Positions 37,850 to 50,008 of a DNA stretch of 64,000 nucleotides are shown in pieces. Position 1 is the first letter of the stretch. Every line of letters starts with the position of its first letter. Position numbers and translations under genes: made by a program. Source of the DNA: Oxytricha trifallax (Eukaryota; Ciliophora; Spirotrichea; Sporadotrichida; Oxytrichidae); assembly GCA_000711775.1 (NCBI GenBank), contig ARYC01003505.1, positions 1 through 64,000 on the forward strand, in the 5' to 3' direction. The notes beneath the pieces were generated by a model. The model ran no database searches. It saw only the letters and a program-made list of their open reading frames with translations, and was not told the origin of the DNA.

Positions 37850-38890
37850 ATTACATTGCATTTATATTTCATGAAGGAGTATTATGTATTTTAATTTACC
37901 TTTTAGTAATTATCTATATATCTATATATCTATCTATCTATCTCTATTTTTTAAAAAATAAATTCATTTGTATTTTTTTTATGTTTTTATTTCCTCTATT
38001 TAATATAACAATTTTTTCCTTTAATTAGCATATTTGATATGTATAGAATCTTATATAATCTTTTTATAAATCAGTCCTGTAAATATGATTTAGTTTTCAA
38101 CTTTTTACTTTACTTGATATCTCTTATCTATTGTTTATTGTTATATTTTCTCGGAGTTTTTTATATTATTAAATTTTAAATTGTATTTTTTCTAAATCAT
38201 TTCATGATTGCTTTTCTATTTTCAACTAAATGCCTATAATTTTATCTTAGTTTTTAAATGAACAATATATATAAATATACTCAATGCACTTCTCTATATT
38301 CAAATACTTTTTTTGTTTAGGGTTGTTGAGGAGAGAAATATCATTTAATAATTCCTATCTATTAAGAATGTATTTTACTACATGTGTTAAATAAATTTCC
38401 TAATTGTTATTTTATTTATATTATTTTGTCATATTGTCTTAATGTTTCAATTCTTTATTGATAGTCACAATGTTTCTTCTAATTTTTTATAATAAATAAC
38501 AGTCCTTTTATCTTCTTCACACTTTTCTTCTCATTCACTAATTCTCTTACTAATGCCCTTCCTGTTTAAAGTATGCTGTTTTGACAGCAAACTCTCATTA
38601 TTAAATATAAATAGATTAGAAAAGGCCGTTGCTTCTTCGATAGAATTATTCAGTTAGATCCTTTGCACTATATTGCATAGTGATAGATTTAATGCTTAAA
38701 TATTTTCTTACCACTTTAGTTATCTCAGTATTTAATGAATTAAGATCTTCATGCCCAGTTACCATTTCCCCGATTAAAATACCTTTAGCATTGCCTTTAA
38801 TGCAGTTTTTTCCAATATCATCTTTTTTCTTTCAAATACTTCTTGTCCATCACTTAAGTTTCAATGTGCGAATTAATTTCTTGTCATATT
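37850..38890. other. A+T-rich spacer
   Basis: Runs of tatctatctatc at about 37,910-37,945 and long T tracts. A plus-strand frame from about 38,680 extends into the next element but shows no family resemblance. Confidence 0.5.
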
Positions 38891-39228
38891 CCCTCTTTCA
38901 GGTGCCTGGTAAAATTTTTAAAGTAGCTTCCTCTGCCAAAGTTGATCGAAACTATCAAATTCGTACTTGGTACAGTTTGCATAAGTCTATCTAGATTTAA
39001 GCAAAGTCTACCTGGATATAGAAGGATGTTCTTTATTGGCACTTAAAGTTGGTTCTATCCACAAATTTAGATTCAAGAAGCAAAAAATAGCACCCAAAAA
39101 GTCTAAAAGGATTTATAGCTAATTCTAGATAGATTTTGCCCTTCCTGAGCCTGACAAAAAGTAAAAAATGGAGGAGGGACAGCAGCTGTAGCTGGATGTA
39201 AAAATTCTAACAGGCACCTGAAAGAGGG
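38891..39228. mobile_element. 338-bp element with ~31-bp terminal inverted repeats
   Basis: The left end ccctctttcaggtgcctg (38,891 on) and the right end caggcacctgaaagaggg (ending 39,228) are inverted copies, with similarity extending to about 31 bp with three mismatches. ATT flanks both sides and may be a short target duplication. The interior includes a partial direct repeat (gtctatctagat / gtctacctggat at about 38,984 and 39,007). It is open in several frames, none recognised. A MITE-like non-autonomous element is the simplest reading. Confidence 0.75.
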
Positions 39229-41159
39229 ATTAAATTCTAAATCTACTGTGATTGGTTTAATAGTCAAGCTTTTTAAAATAATGGATTTTCTCTATTTCCA
39301 TCTATTTCATTTTTTATTAAGTTAATTAATTTTATTTTATTATTTCAATAATAAAATATAAAAATTATATGAACCTAAAACATTTTTAATTTTATTTAAT
39401 TGCTTGATGTAATGTTATTTCTTTATATTTAAATTATCGTCCAATTTCTTCATAATTTTAATTCTAATAGTTCTCACTTTAAGCAATTTCTTTGTCTACT
39501 TATATTAACCAAACTTTTGATAACGATTATCATATAATATTTGGTATAATTAATTACTGGAAGTTATTTTGAGGTTAAAATTATTCTTCATGCTTTTTTA
39601 CCTCTATTTTTTAATGAATTTTGAAAATATTTTTGGTTTTCAAATTCTTTTTTCTTAGTTAACAGCTTCTCATGTGTTTCAGTGTGCTTATGTTATAAGA
39701 ATAATATAAAATTGATTTAACCAATGCCTATGCTTGTTATTTGCTATCATTTTAACTGTGAAATTTTCTAAATAATATTTCTTAACTTAAGTTTCTGATT
39801 ACTAAATAGAAAATAACTTTTTTTGATTATATAGAAAAAGAAATGCATATTAAAGTGAAGTAATGAGAATGATTATGTCTTGTACTATTATTGTAGCTTT
39901 TATTTTTTCATATCCATAGTCTTCGATTGCTCTTCTTATTCTTGCTAAATTCCTTGAAGATATTAGGTTTTAATTGCTTAGTTTACTGTAATCATAATCC
40001 TGAGTGTTAAGGGTGCTGCAGTAGAAATCTTAACTACTTCTTGGTCTGTGACCACATACATCAGGATTGTTGCTGGAAGAGGAAACTTCAATATGTTGAT
40101 CATAATTAATTATTTATTAAATAAATTGCAACATATGATAAATAAAAAATATCATCTATTTTTAATTCCTATTTATTTAATCACAATAAATAAATAAATT
40201 GTAAATGTATTTTATTATTTAATCAAACTACAACAGTATCTAATTTCTAATGGCTTTAAGCTTATTTTCTTACGATTTTCATTTGCTCTTAGGTTCTGAA
40301 GAAGAATCAGGGATCTTGGCTTTCTTAGTTAAATCTTATGTTTATCACATTTATTGATTACTTCCAAACTTATTTTAATCTAAGTTTTCTTTCTGCTTAC
40401 TTAACCCAATGTGGTATATTTCTTTGAATATTTGCTATTAAATTGTAATTTTGTAGCATCTCTTATCTTGCCTTATTAATTCGAGTAATTGCTCATAGTA
40501 AAGTAAGGCTTCTATATCACTGCATTTTATTCCTACATAAACTTCCTTTGTTAAAGTTTAGTATCTTCCCAAGTTTTCTTAACTTATTTTACATAATAAT
40601 TTTTATTTCCTTTGTATAAATTATTAATAATTAATTTAAATTCAACTCCTGTGATATGTGTTATAGCTTAAATTAAGGATTTGAACTTATTAAGTCACCA
40701 ATTTTCAATAATAAATTCATATCTGTACTAATTAAATCCTATTAGCTACAGTTCTTAAGATGTTAGTAATTTAATCTTAATGGGTTTACTATTGTAACGC
40801 TTTTGAGATTAAGTCAATTATAAAGATATATTTTATAAAATTACTTAACTAGCATCAGAATATAATTACTCGAAGACATTCGAGAATAGAATAGATTTAA
40901 GTAAATTGATCATTAATTACCTTCAAAAATGTTTTTGGTACATTATTTCAAACCCTAGCATCATAAAAATCTGGGTATTTAGAATTAAGTGATTAACGGT
41001 CGTTAAAATTGCTAGTATTAATTTATTCACAACCCAAGTGAGAAAAATACATTTTCCTGACTTTGAAGAAAAGCTCAAAATTAATATTAATCGATTTCAA
41101 TGAGTTAGAAATATTCCCATTAGTTAATTTCATATTAGAATGAACTATTTAAAAAAGAA
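39229..41159. other. A+T-rich spacer with an uncertain coding-like patch
   Basis: Near 39,985-40,100 the minus strand has protein-like readings in two phases (for example LPATILMYVVTDQEVVKIST), which cannot both be real. Nothing else is supported. Confidence 0.4.
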
Positions 41160-41558
41160 TCAATATATCTTTAGATTGTTATTCTCTTCTGAAATAAAAT
41201 AATAAAAATCTTTTAAAGCCTAAAAAAATGCAAAAGTACCAAATTTTTCATACTTATGACTCTAATTTATAGAAAATATATCAGATCCTATGGCTACTCA
41301 AACATAGAGCTATTCCTCAAAATGAAGCTCAATACACATTGTTTTAGAAGGAATAAACACTAACATTATATATTTTAGATGTCATATGGATCTAATGGAC
41401 CCACGAAATTTTAAGTTATGAGAAAAATCCAATTTAGATATAGGCAAACAAGATAAGTCAAAATCGAAAGAACCACTAGCGTAATTTCTATGTCTTTAAT
41501 AGGACGAATATTGTCTTTCCTACTCGTTGCTAAAACCTATTAGCTTGAGCACTTATCA
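41160..41558 (-). pseudogene. Unrecognised coding relic with two in-frame TGA codons
   Basis: One minus-strand phase between TGA codons at 41,556-41,558 and 41,160-41,162 is interrupted at 41,382-41,384 and 41,298-41,300. It reads FSNEQERQYSSYQRHRNYAS, LPISKLDFSHNLKFRGSI, MCIELHFEEQLYV and SHKYEKFGTFAFFQALKDF. The LxxLDFSHNLKF piece is reminiscent of a leucine-rich repeat but only one is visible. Function unknown. Confidence 0.3.
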
Positions 41559-43689
41559 ATGGCGATTTTTGAGATCATTATTTAAATGTCAATAATTAAA
41601 ATAGGTTTTAGATAATGGACATAGGTTAAATAGTAAAATCTAGAGTAAAATATAAATTTATGTATTTATAACAATATAAGAATGTTACATCCAATTTAAA
41701 CTTGCTTACTCTAAAAACTGATGAATTTATTGCAACTTTTAATAAAATTAATATACCATTCTTGACTTTTTCATGAAAATTTGAGATTGTTCTTAAAATT
41801 ATTTCACTTTTAATATTATATTATCTTATTAAATTGATTATTATTATTAACTATTTATTAATTCTTTTAATGAAGCATTATTTAAATAATACTGTGGATT
41901 ATGACTGAAATTGATCTTACCAAGCATCTTTAAACTTTTATTTTTAAACATCCAACTCAATCTATCAAACAGATTTCACCCATATATTGTACAATATGGA
42001 TACATTACAATAATCTTCCATTTATTGCAATTTTGAAAGAACGTATGTGGTTAATCGATTATGAGTTAATTAAATATAATATGTTTCTGAAATCTTTGTT
42101 TTTTAATATAATTAAATATTTTAATTATCTTATAATAATAAATAAATGTTCTATAATGCAAGACTTTATTAAATTAAATAATAAGGAATAATATAAATTA
42201 TGTTTATTATTAATTTATTTTACTATATTCATAAATATTCCTTTTGTTATTATTTAACTAATCTAAAATTTAATCAACACAAAATTTCTCTATAGATAAT
42301 CAAAATACTATAAATAAAAAAATATAATCAAATTTCTCATTTTGACCAAGATAAAATTTTATGGGTTTTAACATATAAAGAATGATGAATCTTGATAGTT
42401 TATATTTTAATATAGTCAATTTACACATAAAATTTTTAAAATTCACCTATACTTTATAGCCTTTTTAATCTGTTAGTTAAAAATCTAATTTTTCCAAGAT
42501 CATTTTTAAACTTCTTACCTTTTTTATTGACATGAAAATATATAAACGATTGATGTTTTTATTATATCGCTTTACTAAACTTCTTTGTGAAAGGTAACTC
42601 ATCACTTCAGTATACATGAGTGAATTTTCATGCTTTTGTTTTATCATTTATTTATCTTTGTTAGATATGGTATAGATTAATGAATAAATTCTAATTCTTT
42701 GAGATCTTTATTTATTCTTAACTTTTTATAAATATAAAATTTCCCATAAAAATAAGACGTTTGTTGAATAAATTTTTTAATTCTTAAAACTCTTAACCAC
42801 TCCACTGTCAAAATTTCTCTTCCTCACATTTCTGTAGAGCTTCTGATTTATCACGATTAAATATTTAGTTAAGATTCTGAAAATCTCATCTGCTCATTGC
42901 ATAATAAAGTCTCTTTCAATATAAAGTTAGAGTACTGTAAAATATGCTAAGTACTAATCAATTAATTAAGTTTAATTACTACAATGATAACAATGTGCCA
43001 CGAACTCTGTCCACCTATATATAACCATTGGCTTCTGCATATTAACTCTTAATTATCAATAATACACAGGTTTTAGTGTCTGCTAATTGTTTATTAGTTT
43101 TTAAATTAAAATATTCGAGTGTCAAAATCAATTCACTGTTTAATCTTTTACTGTATTATTTCTTCCTATAAGTTCGTAGAATGCCCAGTTATCATTATCT
43201 AAGTTTGAAGTATATTCAATAGACTTACAGTTGAGTGATGTTTAAGTATATCTCAAAAGCAAACTTAGAATCTTTTTGTTTAACTTGTTTAATAATAAAA
43301 TATTTTTAAATATATAAAACCTTAAGACTCAGTTGTTGTTATAGCTATCTTAAGATCTTTATCTCATTCCATACTGTCTTCAAATAGTTTTCTTGCTCAA
43401 AATATAAATATTAATACTTCATACAAATCATATATGCTTTAAACTATTTTAATTATGAATAATATTACATATTATATTAATATAGATAAAAGATTGTGAA
43501 AATTTGGGAGAAGGTCTTGATAAATAAATATAGAGAGCGAGAATAAATTAAACTTAAGTATATTGTTGTTTAGTTTTGTGAGCAATCATCTGTTGAATGC
43601 TAATGTAGTCTTTAACATTTCAACTGTCACTTCATATCTTAAGGTACTTTTAGTTTACATAATCTGTGGCGATTAATATGTCTTTAGGT
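41559..43689. other. A+T-rich spacer
   Basis: No supported gene. Confidence 0.5.
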
Positions 43690-45020
43690 CATCCGATCAT
43701 ATCATTTCCTCTGTAGCCTCCTGAAGCTGTGTCATTTATGTTTATGTTGTACTCTATAAGCAGAAATATATAGAGATTGTTTGTTACAAGTGTATTCACT
43801 AACATCCATTATTTGTAAGCCAATCTTTGAGCCTGAGCTATAAACGTTGCCACAGATTATCTGCTGCTTAGGTCCAGATTTTCCTTAAGCCTCAACCATG
43901 GTGAAAGGCATTGGGTGTTTACTATTTACAAATGTGCTAGCATTTCTTGTAGTTGCTCAAAAGCCTGGGCTTGCATATCTCTTTGCCAAAAAATATAAAT
44001 GTCTCTTAATCTCTAGCGTCTTATATTGGTCATTCTTGGCAGCCAGTCTCTGCATTGGCCTTTCAGCATTTTAGACTTCCAACATTGAAGTCGAAGTAAG
44101 GGGCGAATCTTCGAATGGGGGCTGCCAGTGGCACCACTCGACTTACCAGTTGATATATATCTCATGAAGGTGGAACTTCGGGAGCCGTTATAATCGGACA
44201 TCATTGTTTCCCAAAAAGCCATTGGAGTTTCACAAAGTGATGGTTTACACATATAGTAAAGATAGATTCGGGATATGGAGAGAAGATCATAACTCTTAAA
44301 CCTGCCAATCTCTTTAGCCTCCTACATTTTTCAACTCTAGACTGAGCGCTTTTCTCTATATTGTAGTTTATGATGCCTTTTGATATTCATTGTATTGAGA
44401 GGAATTCAATGAGGAAGCAAAGAAGTTGCCAATATGGGACAGGGGAATCCTGAAGCAATTTAGCGTGAATGCTTCATTCGTTGGCATCTTAATCGATGGG
44501 GTTCCATCCATTCAGGTACTTCAGAGATCTTAAATGAATTCTTCACACCAAAGGCAGCAGCCTCGTATGCTAAGATATTAGAAGTTGATCAATATGTAGG
44601 AAGCAGTGAATAAAAGACTTTCCATCGCTATTGCTCATTCAGTTCTTGCGATTAAACTATCAGTATAGCCCTAATGGAATTGGCACATCTCCTTTTCAAA
44701 TCTACAATGCACCAAGGACTGCATGTAATACGCTGACTCTCACCTCTCAAAAGAGTCACTAGTATTGTCGTTCTTGTTTGAGATGGCCACTTGATTGTTG
44801 GACGATACGAAGCAATTGGTTTGCTCTGGCTGCCTTGAGGTTTTGATATATATAATGAAGTGACAATCAACTGAGAGTACTACTATGTGATGACTTTGTT
44901 CCATCCTTATACTGTTGCCTGATTAAGACTCTCCTGTCACACCATCATATGCAGTAGTAGAACTGGGCTAGCCTTAGAGCACCCATGCCCTCCTCTTCAC
45001 TATGAATGAATAGGTTAATA
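43690..45020 (-). pseudogene. Decayed minus-strand gene, possibly a virus-type structural protein
   Basis: This is the longest G+C-rich island in the interior. Minus-strand phases give protein-like blocks in order: SSNNQVAISNKNDNTSDSF (about 44,800-44,740), ILAYEAAAFGVKNSFKISEV (from 44,576), MPTNEAFTLNCFRIPLSHI and NFFASSLNSSQYNEYQ (about 44,490-44,390), GSRSSTFMRYISTGKSSGAT (about 44,187-44,128), RPMQRLAAKNDQYKTLEIK (about 44,060-44,005), and NVYSSGSKIGLQIMDVSEY (from 43,848), ending near TASGGYRGNDMIG and a TGA at about 43,690. Moving between blocks needs several single-base phase changes, so the gene is broken. The length (about 440 codons) and Ser/Asn/Gly-rich beta-like blocks would fit a capsid-type protein of Polinton/NCLDV-like elements, but I cannot identify a diagnostic motif. 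Confidence 0.4.
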
Positions 45021-45904
45021 CTTTTCAGTCGTCATTTATGGCTGTTAGGAAAAAAAACTTAAGAATTATGAAATATATTTAAAGGCTTTAATACTATAGT
45101 TATAAATTTGGTAGTTTGTTAAATTATAATGGAAGCCTTTATATATAAATAAGAGCCTAATTAATTAATTGACTAGCTACAAAATATTAATAATAATATA
45201 CTTTAATTCAAATTCAAATTTTTAATTAGAAATTATCTAACTTTCATATTCATAAAAAATTTACTCTTTTTATTGATTGGTATTATATATCCGTCTACAA
45301 ACCTTTTTTTATTCTATAATGTATGTTTGTACTCTCTGCAACTACCCATAATTCTATTTATTACTTTGGATACTGCTAACTAATATTTGTAGTTTTGTCT
45401 GCATTATAAGGAATATTTGTTCTATTTGGAGTTGATCGCGCCATGTCAGTTAACTTTGAATTGGATGGGCAATAATCTACTGCGCTCTATAATTTATTCT
45501 ATATAAATATAATTCTTTATCTTTACTTAAATATAAATTTATCAGTTTGTTTTTTATTCATAATTATTTGCTTTTATAGATCTAAAATTAACTAGAATTA
45601 CTTTGATTGTCTCAAAATAAGCTCTAATAGTCCAATAAGATTGATAGAAGTATTGAAGCTGTTTAAATATATTATTAAAGCTTACTTTTATTCTAGTTAT
45701 TATATTGATCGTGACTATTCTAGTATTTATTAAGAGGGGTGGAAGCTCATTTGATTTGGTGTTTCCATTATAATGGTAGGGTAATTTTATATCAGAGGTA
45801 TAAGTTGCTTTGCTTTAAATTAATGAAGGGATTCATACTGAGTTTACCATAATGTCTTTTTCACTCACATTAGTTTTTTGCTTCAATTTTTTATATCATT
45901 TTTT
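45021..45904. other. A+T-rich spacer
   Basis: No supported gene. Confidence 0.5.
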
Positions 45905-46369
45905 TCATTAAGCCCATACAATCTTATTACTTTATTGAAATTGTCTTTCCCCATATCTTTCTTTATGTATCTTTCGTTTTAATTCTGACTTAATTTATTT
46001 GTTACACAATTATATATATTTTAGTTGCATATCTAGGAATTGTGTATAAATATCTTTTAATGAAAACTTCAAAGATCTCTTTTATTACCAATAATAAACT
46101 TTTATTTTTTTATTGACTACCATTCTATTTTATTTGTTTTTAATTCTAGTTCTAAAAATAAAACCCATTATATCGTAATTTCCCAGAGCGTTTCTTACCA
46201 ATACTAATAGTTGATGTCTACAATGATTCACATTATTTATAAAACCTACTATGGATTGTTAATACCAATAATTTGCTTTATTCTATCTCCCTCTAAATAT
46301 TTTCTTATTAGCAACTTAAGCATATCTTGCTAGATTTATCTGCATTCTACATTAGATGTTCTCAAGCAT
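45905..46369 (-). CDS. Orphan 154-aa frame, basic, unknown
   Basis: A complete minus-strand frame from ATG at 46,367-46,369 to TGA at 45,905-45,907. It is Lys/Arg/Gln-rich (MLENIQCRMQINLARYAQVA; KQIKSELKRKIHKERYGERQ), with a more hydrophobic centre (HQLLVLVRNALGNYDIMGF). A TGA lies 10 codons upstream of the ATG. Base composition is A+T-rich, so a chance frame is possible. No family is recognised. Confidence 0.3.
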
Positions 46370-46980
46370 TATTTCCTTACCTTTATAATTTTCTCAATTC
46401 TGATTTTATCACCCCTTTCTTTGGTATTTTCCAGGTATTTTATTCTATATTTTAGTGTGATTTTAATTAAAATTGTCATCTTAAAATAATCTAACACCAA
46501 ATAATATAGTTGAAGTTTTAAATAGGTTCTTGTCGATGTTTATCTTGTTAAGTTGGTGTTCTGTTTTATGTTGTTGATTCTTTATCCCTTTATAAATATA
46601 ATAAGTTAAGTTGACTCCACTTGCTGATGGTATCTTAAAACTGTTCCTTATCTAAGAAAATAATAAAACTGATTATTTAATTATGAATAAATTCAAATTT
46701 ATAGAAATTCTTTTTGATCTTTCAAAGTAGTCTTTGATATTTTTAGAGTTTCATCTCTTATTTGTGATAGTTCTCAATTTATTATTCTGGTAGACTTCCT
46801 CTTTGCTAGTTTGTTATAATTAGCACCCTCAAATTAATCATGTCTTTCCTTAGTTTTAATTGTTTATATATTTTAATTATTTAGTTTTATTACTCAAAAT
46901 CAAAATAATTTAAGATTTTAGCTGAGTTATTTAAAACAAAAACTTTCTGTTTTAAAAGAGCAATAAAAATATTAATAATG

Positions 46981-47068
<88 letters not shown>

Positions 47069-47153
47069 GTAAATTACATTAAAATTAAATTATTTAATGT
47101 GTCATATCAATTTATAATTAAAAGCATCATTCATTTCAAGATTCATTTATTAA
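46370..47153. other. A+T-rich spacer with a long AAT microsatellite
   Basis: An uninterrupted (AAT)n tract of roughly 90-100 bp lies at about 46,975-47,068, some 85 bp before the tail-domain frame. No gene is seen. Confidence 0.7.
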
Positions 47154-47897
47154 ATGAAATAAGATACAATAATATATCAAAACTACCTAATGCTAAACCT
47201 GGAAGTCGGCTTCACGAAGATGGAAATAGGTAAATCTGGATATTTGATCAGAGAGGAAGAGGCAAATTAGAATCAAGAAAAGAGGAGTGAAATCATATGG
47301 AACCGAGCAGGGCGTGAAATTGGAGATCTTCAAGAGAGTGTCAACCAGTAAATAGACAATTGGGAAGGAATATTCCAAAGGAATGACTGGTAAATGGAGC
47401 TAGAGCAGGAATTTGAACACCAAGAGAAAGCTGGAAGGGAATTTGATGGACATTTAACAGAGCTAGAGTGCTGCTTGTTCAGCGACGGATCAGAGTTATA
47501 ACAAATCAGAGATGCAAAAAAAATGGCAGCAGGAGATTTAGAGAAGGAAGCAGATATCTATAAAAGTCTGCTCAAATTAAGCATAGTAAGGCAGTCAAGC
47601 AAGATGGGACAGAGGAGCAATTATAGGAAGATGGACTTGGAGAGGAGCATTGAACAATTTCAGCGGAGAACCGTATTTACAGGCTTTTATTAGTAATAAT
47701 TTTTAGATCTCACAAAATGTATTTGCCTGTGTATTATTCGTTATTATAATTTACCTCAAGTTATTTACTACTACTACTACTAATATATGAAAATTAAATT
47801 AATTAAAGATTTATTTTCTATTAGTGGGAATAAAATACTTAAATACATATAAAACCCTATGATTTTGATTTATTTGGTGAATAAATTGGATAATTGA
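47154..47897 (+). CDS. Tail-domain relative of the protease gene, without protease
   Basis: An uninterrupted 247-codon frame ends at TGA 47,895-47,897; possible starts are ATG 47,154 or 47,190. Its first part, YLMLNLEVGFTKMEIGKSG, matches YYLAYNLEVGHMKLEIGKSG downstream of the protease at 37.3 kb. Further on, DNWEGIFQRND parallels DTWDEWVLEND, and both reach EHQ and then FSDG. The rest is a Glu/Gln/Lys-rich, coiled-coil-like segment (MAAGDLEKEADIYKSLLKL). Homology begins right after the AAT microsatellite, so the protease part has been lost or was never present. After about 47,690 the composition turns A+T-driven, so the true end may be earlier, perhaps at an intron. The two copies together define a domain I cannot name. 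Confidence 0.6.
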
Positions 47898-48914
47898 TTC
47901 TAGCGGAAGTAAAATTTAATTAATATAATATAAAATTAAATTATTAAATAATTAAAACTAAACAATTTAAATTGAATGAAGATGAAAAAAAAAGAGCAGC
48001 AGGAGAATCAGCTATCTCTGATGCCCAAGACTTCATTTTATTTATATGAGTTTTTGATAAAAAGTGTTGTCATCAACTGATGAAATTTCAATCAATAACC
48101 AATCTTTATAATATAGAGATCATGTATATTCAATGAAGACTCCAGGAACTTATATTGGCTTATAATCAGGATTAATTCTATAAAATATTGATATTTATGT
48201 TAAAACTGTAGAATAATCAACATAATCGTATTAATTATTTGAGGTAGAAGTGATATTACCAAGACAAACAATCACTAATCCTAGTTTATCATTGGTAAAT
48301 AATTCCCATCTCATAAATGGTAAACTTATACTAAAGTTTCAATTAGACAGTAGCTGAAATTACAGACAAAATTTATAGTATGGGAGCATATTAAGATTAT
48401 GTTTTCGAACTCATTCATTTCTAAGTTTATTCATTTAAACATCATGCAATTATTGTTACTCAAAATATTGTGAGTTTAAAATAGAATTAAAGTATCTCAA
48501 TTAAGGCTAAATTGAGAGGCTCAAGTCTCATGAAATCCTTTGCTTCGTAAATGGTTTGATCTTCTTGTTCCTTGTTTCTTGAAAGAAGCTTTCTTTTAGA
48601 TGCTAAGGGCACCTAATTTCATGTAATTTATTATAACATGATTTTTTTATCACATTCCACATGATTCAGTCTAATTATTGTTTAAAAATATATATTTACT
48701 TAGTATTATAGCACCACAATCTTTTAAATAGTGATATACCATCTAAAACTACTAACATCATCTAATCATTTGCCTAAATTGCACTTTATTTTATCATTCT
48801 TGACAGCTTATTAAAAGAAGTTTAAACAAATAATTAACTACTGTATCATTGCATTTAACTTGATGAAAGTCTGCGGAAATAACTCTACTTAAATAAAATA
48901 GAGGATGCCAACCT
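47898..48914. other. A+T-rich spacer
   Basis: No supported gene. Confidence 0.5.
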
Positions 48915-49252
48915 TTGAATTAATCTATCAAAGTATCTTTAATTTAAAGGAATAGCTTTTAGTTCAAAATTATTGCTCCAGGAGGAATCCTCTCGACACT
49001 AAAGGAAGCCTGTGATATCCAAATCAAACATAACAATATAAATCATAAATGAAGTCATTTATTCCTTAGTTTATGAATTCAAGCATATAATATGTAAGAG
49101 AAGGTAGACAATCAAGAGGCGGTTACAGAGGAAGAGGAAGCAATGAGAGCAGATTAAACATACTCTATAAATATCTAAATTGGACCGATAAGAGGTCCAA
49201 GAAATGCATCTATGAACAAGAGTTTCACCAAAAGATGAAATCAATGAATTGA
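48915..49252 (+). pseudogene. KH-like and RGG-type fragments
   Basis: One phase (about 48,915 to TGA 49,050-49,052) ends with FKIIAPGGILSTLKEACDIQ, which resembles the core of a KH RNA-binding domain but lacks the full GxxG loop spacing. A second phase from ATG 49,073 to TGA 49,250-49,252 reads REGRQSRGGYRGRGSNESR, an RGG-type box, then a Lys-rich end. Both motifs bind RNA in known proteins, and their closeness suggests one broken or spliced gene. The KH call is weak. Confidence 0.3.
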
Positions 49253-49748
49253 TATATCAACAAGAACACTTAAGTTGAAACAATCAACAAAAATCAGACA
49301 TGGAGTGTTTATAATAATTCATATAAATATGAACGATTAACCACATTTATGAATGCATGTTAAGAGTGGGGAGTCAAGCTCATCTAAACAATAATTTACC
49401 AAAACTTAAGCTTAAACTTATGAATTCAAGAATTTGAGTTTGCAAGAAATTTGATTTGGGGAATTTTTTAGGCAATATTATAGAAAATTATTGATAATGA
49501 TTGCTTATTTAAATTATAATAGCATAATGAAACGTATACTACATTCAATTTTGTAAGAATCAATTTAGCAACACTTCCTATTGTATTGAAGATTCCTACT
49601 TATTATAAAAGAGTTATTGATGGTGCTTAGTTTTTTCCATTTGAAGAAACTTGACTTTAATAACTTGACCTAAATTAAGTCTAAAAGAACATTTTAAATT
49701 ATATTACTAAAAATTTTAATAAATGAATTAAATATATAATTTAAATAT
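49253..49748. other. A+T-rich spacer
   Basis: No supported gene. Confidence 0.5.
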
Positions 49749-50008
49749 TTGACGCTTTACGAAATAAAATTTAATATTATATATTTTAATAATAGTAATC
49801 ATCAACAGCTATATGCAAGTAATTTTCGTAAAAGCAGTAAGACACAAGATGACTACCTAAACCAGGCTTGCCAATATCTTCTAGTACATCTAGTAGATCA
49901 GGACCAAGAGATTACTTCAACCTTTAATGAAAATAAGAATGAGGTGGAGACAATAAGAGAAGACTACAGTGAAATAGAGATGGCAAAGCGTTAGTTTGCG
50001 AGCATCAA
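49749..50008 (+). pseudogene. Left part of an interrupted gene
   Basis: The frame with QDDYLNQACQYLLVHLV and NKNEVETIREDYSEIEMAKR continues through a TAG to the edge of the inverted-repeat element at 50,009. The start is uncertain (TTG at 49,749; no ATG near). The charged helical stretch after about residue 55 suggests a coiled coil. The matching right part begins at 50,561. Function unknown. Confidence 0.45.

Noticed and set aside
47193-47378. Minus-strand frame within the tail-domain relative
   Set aside because: It is opposite a 247-codon plus frame that has a homologue at 37.3 kb.
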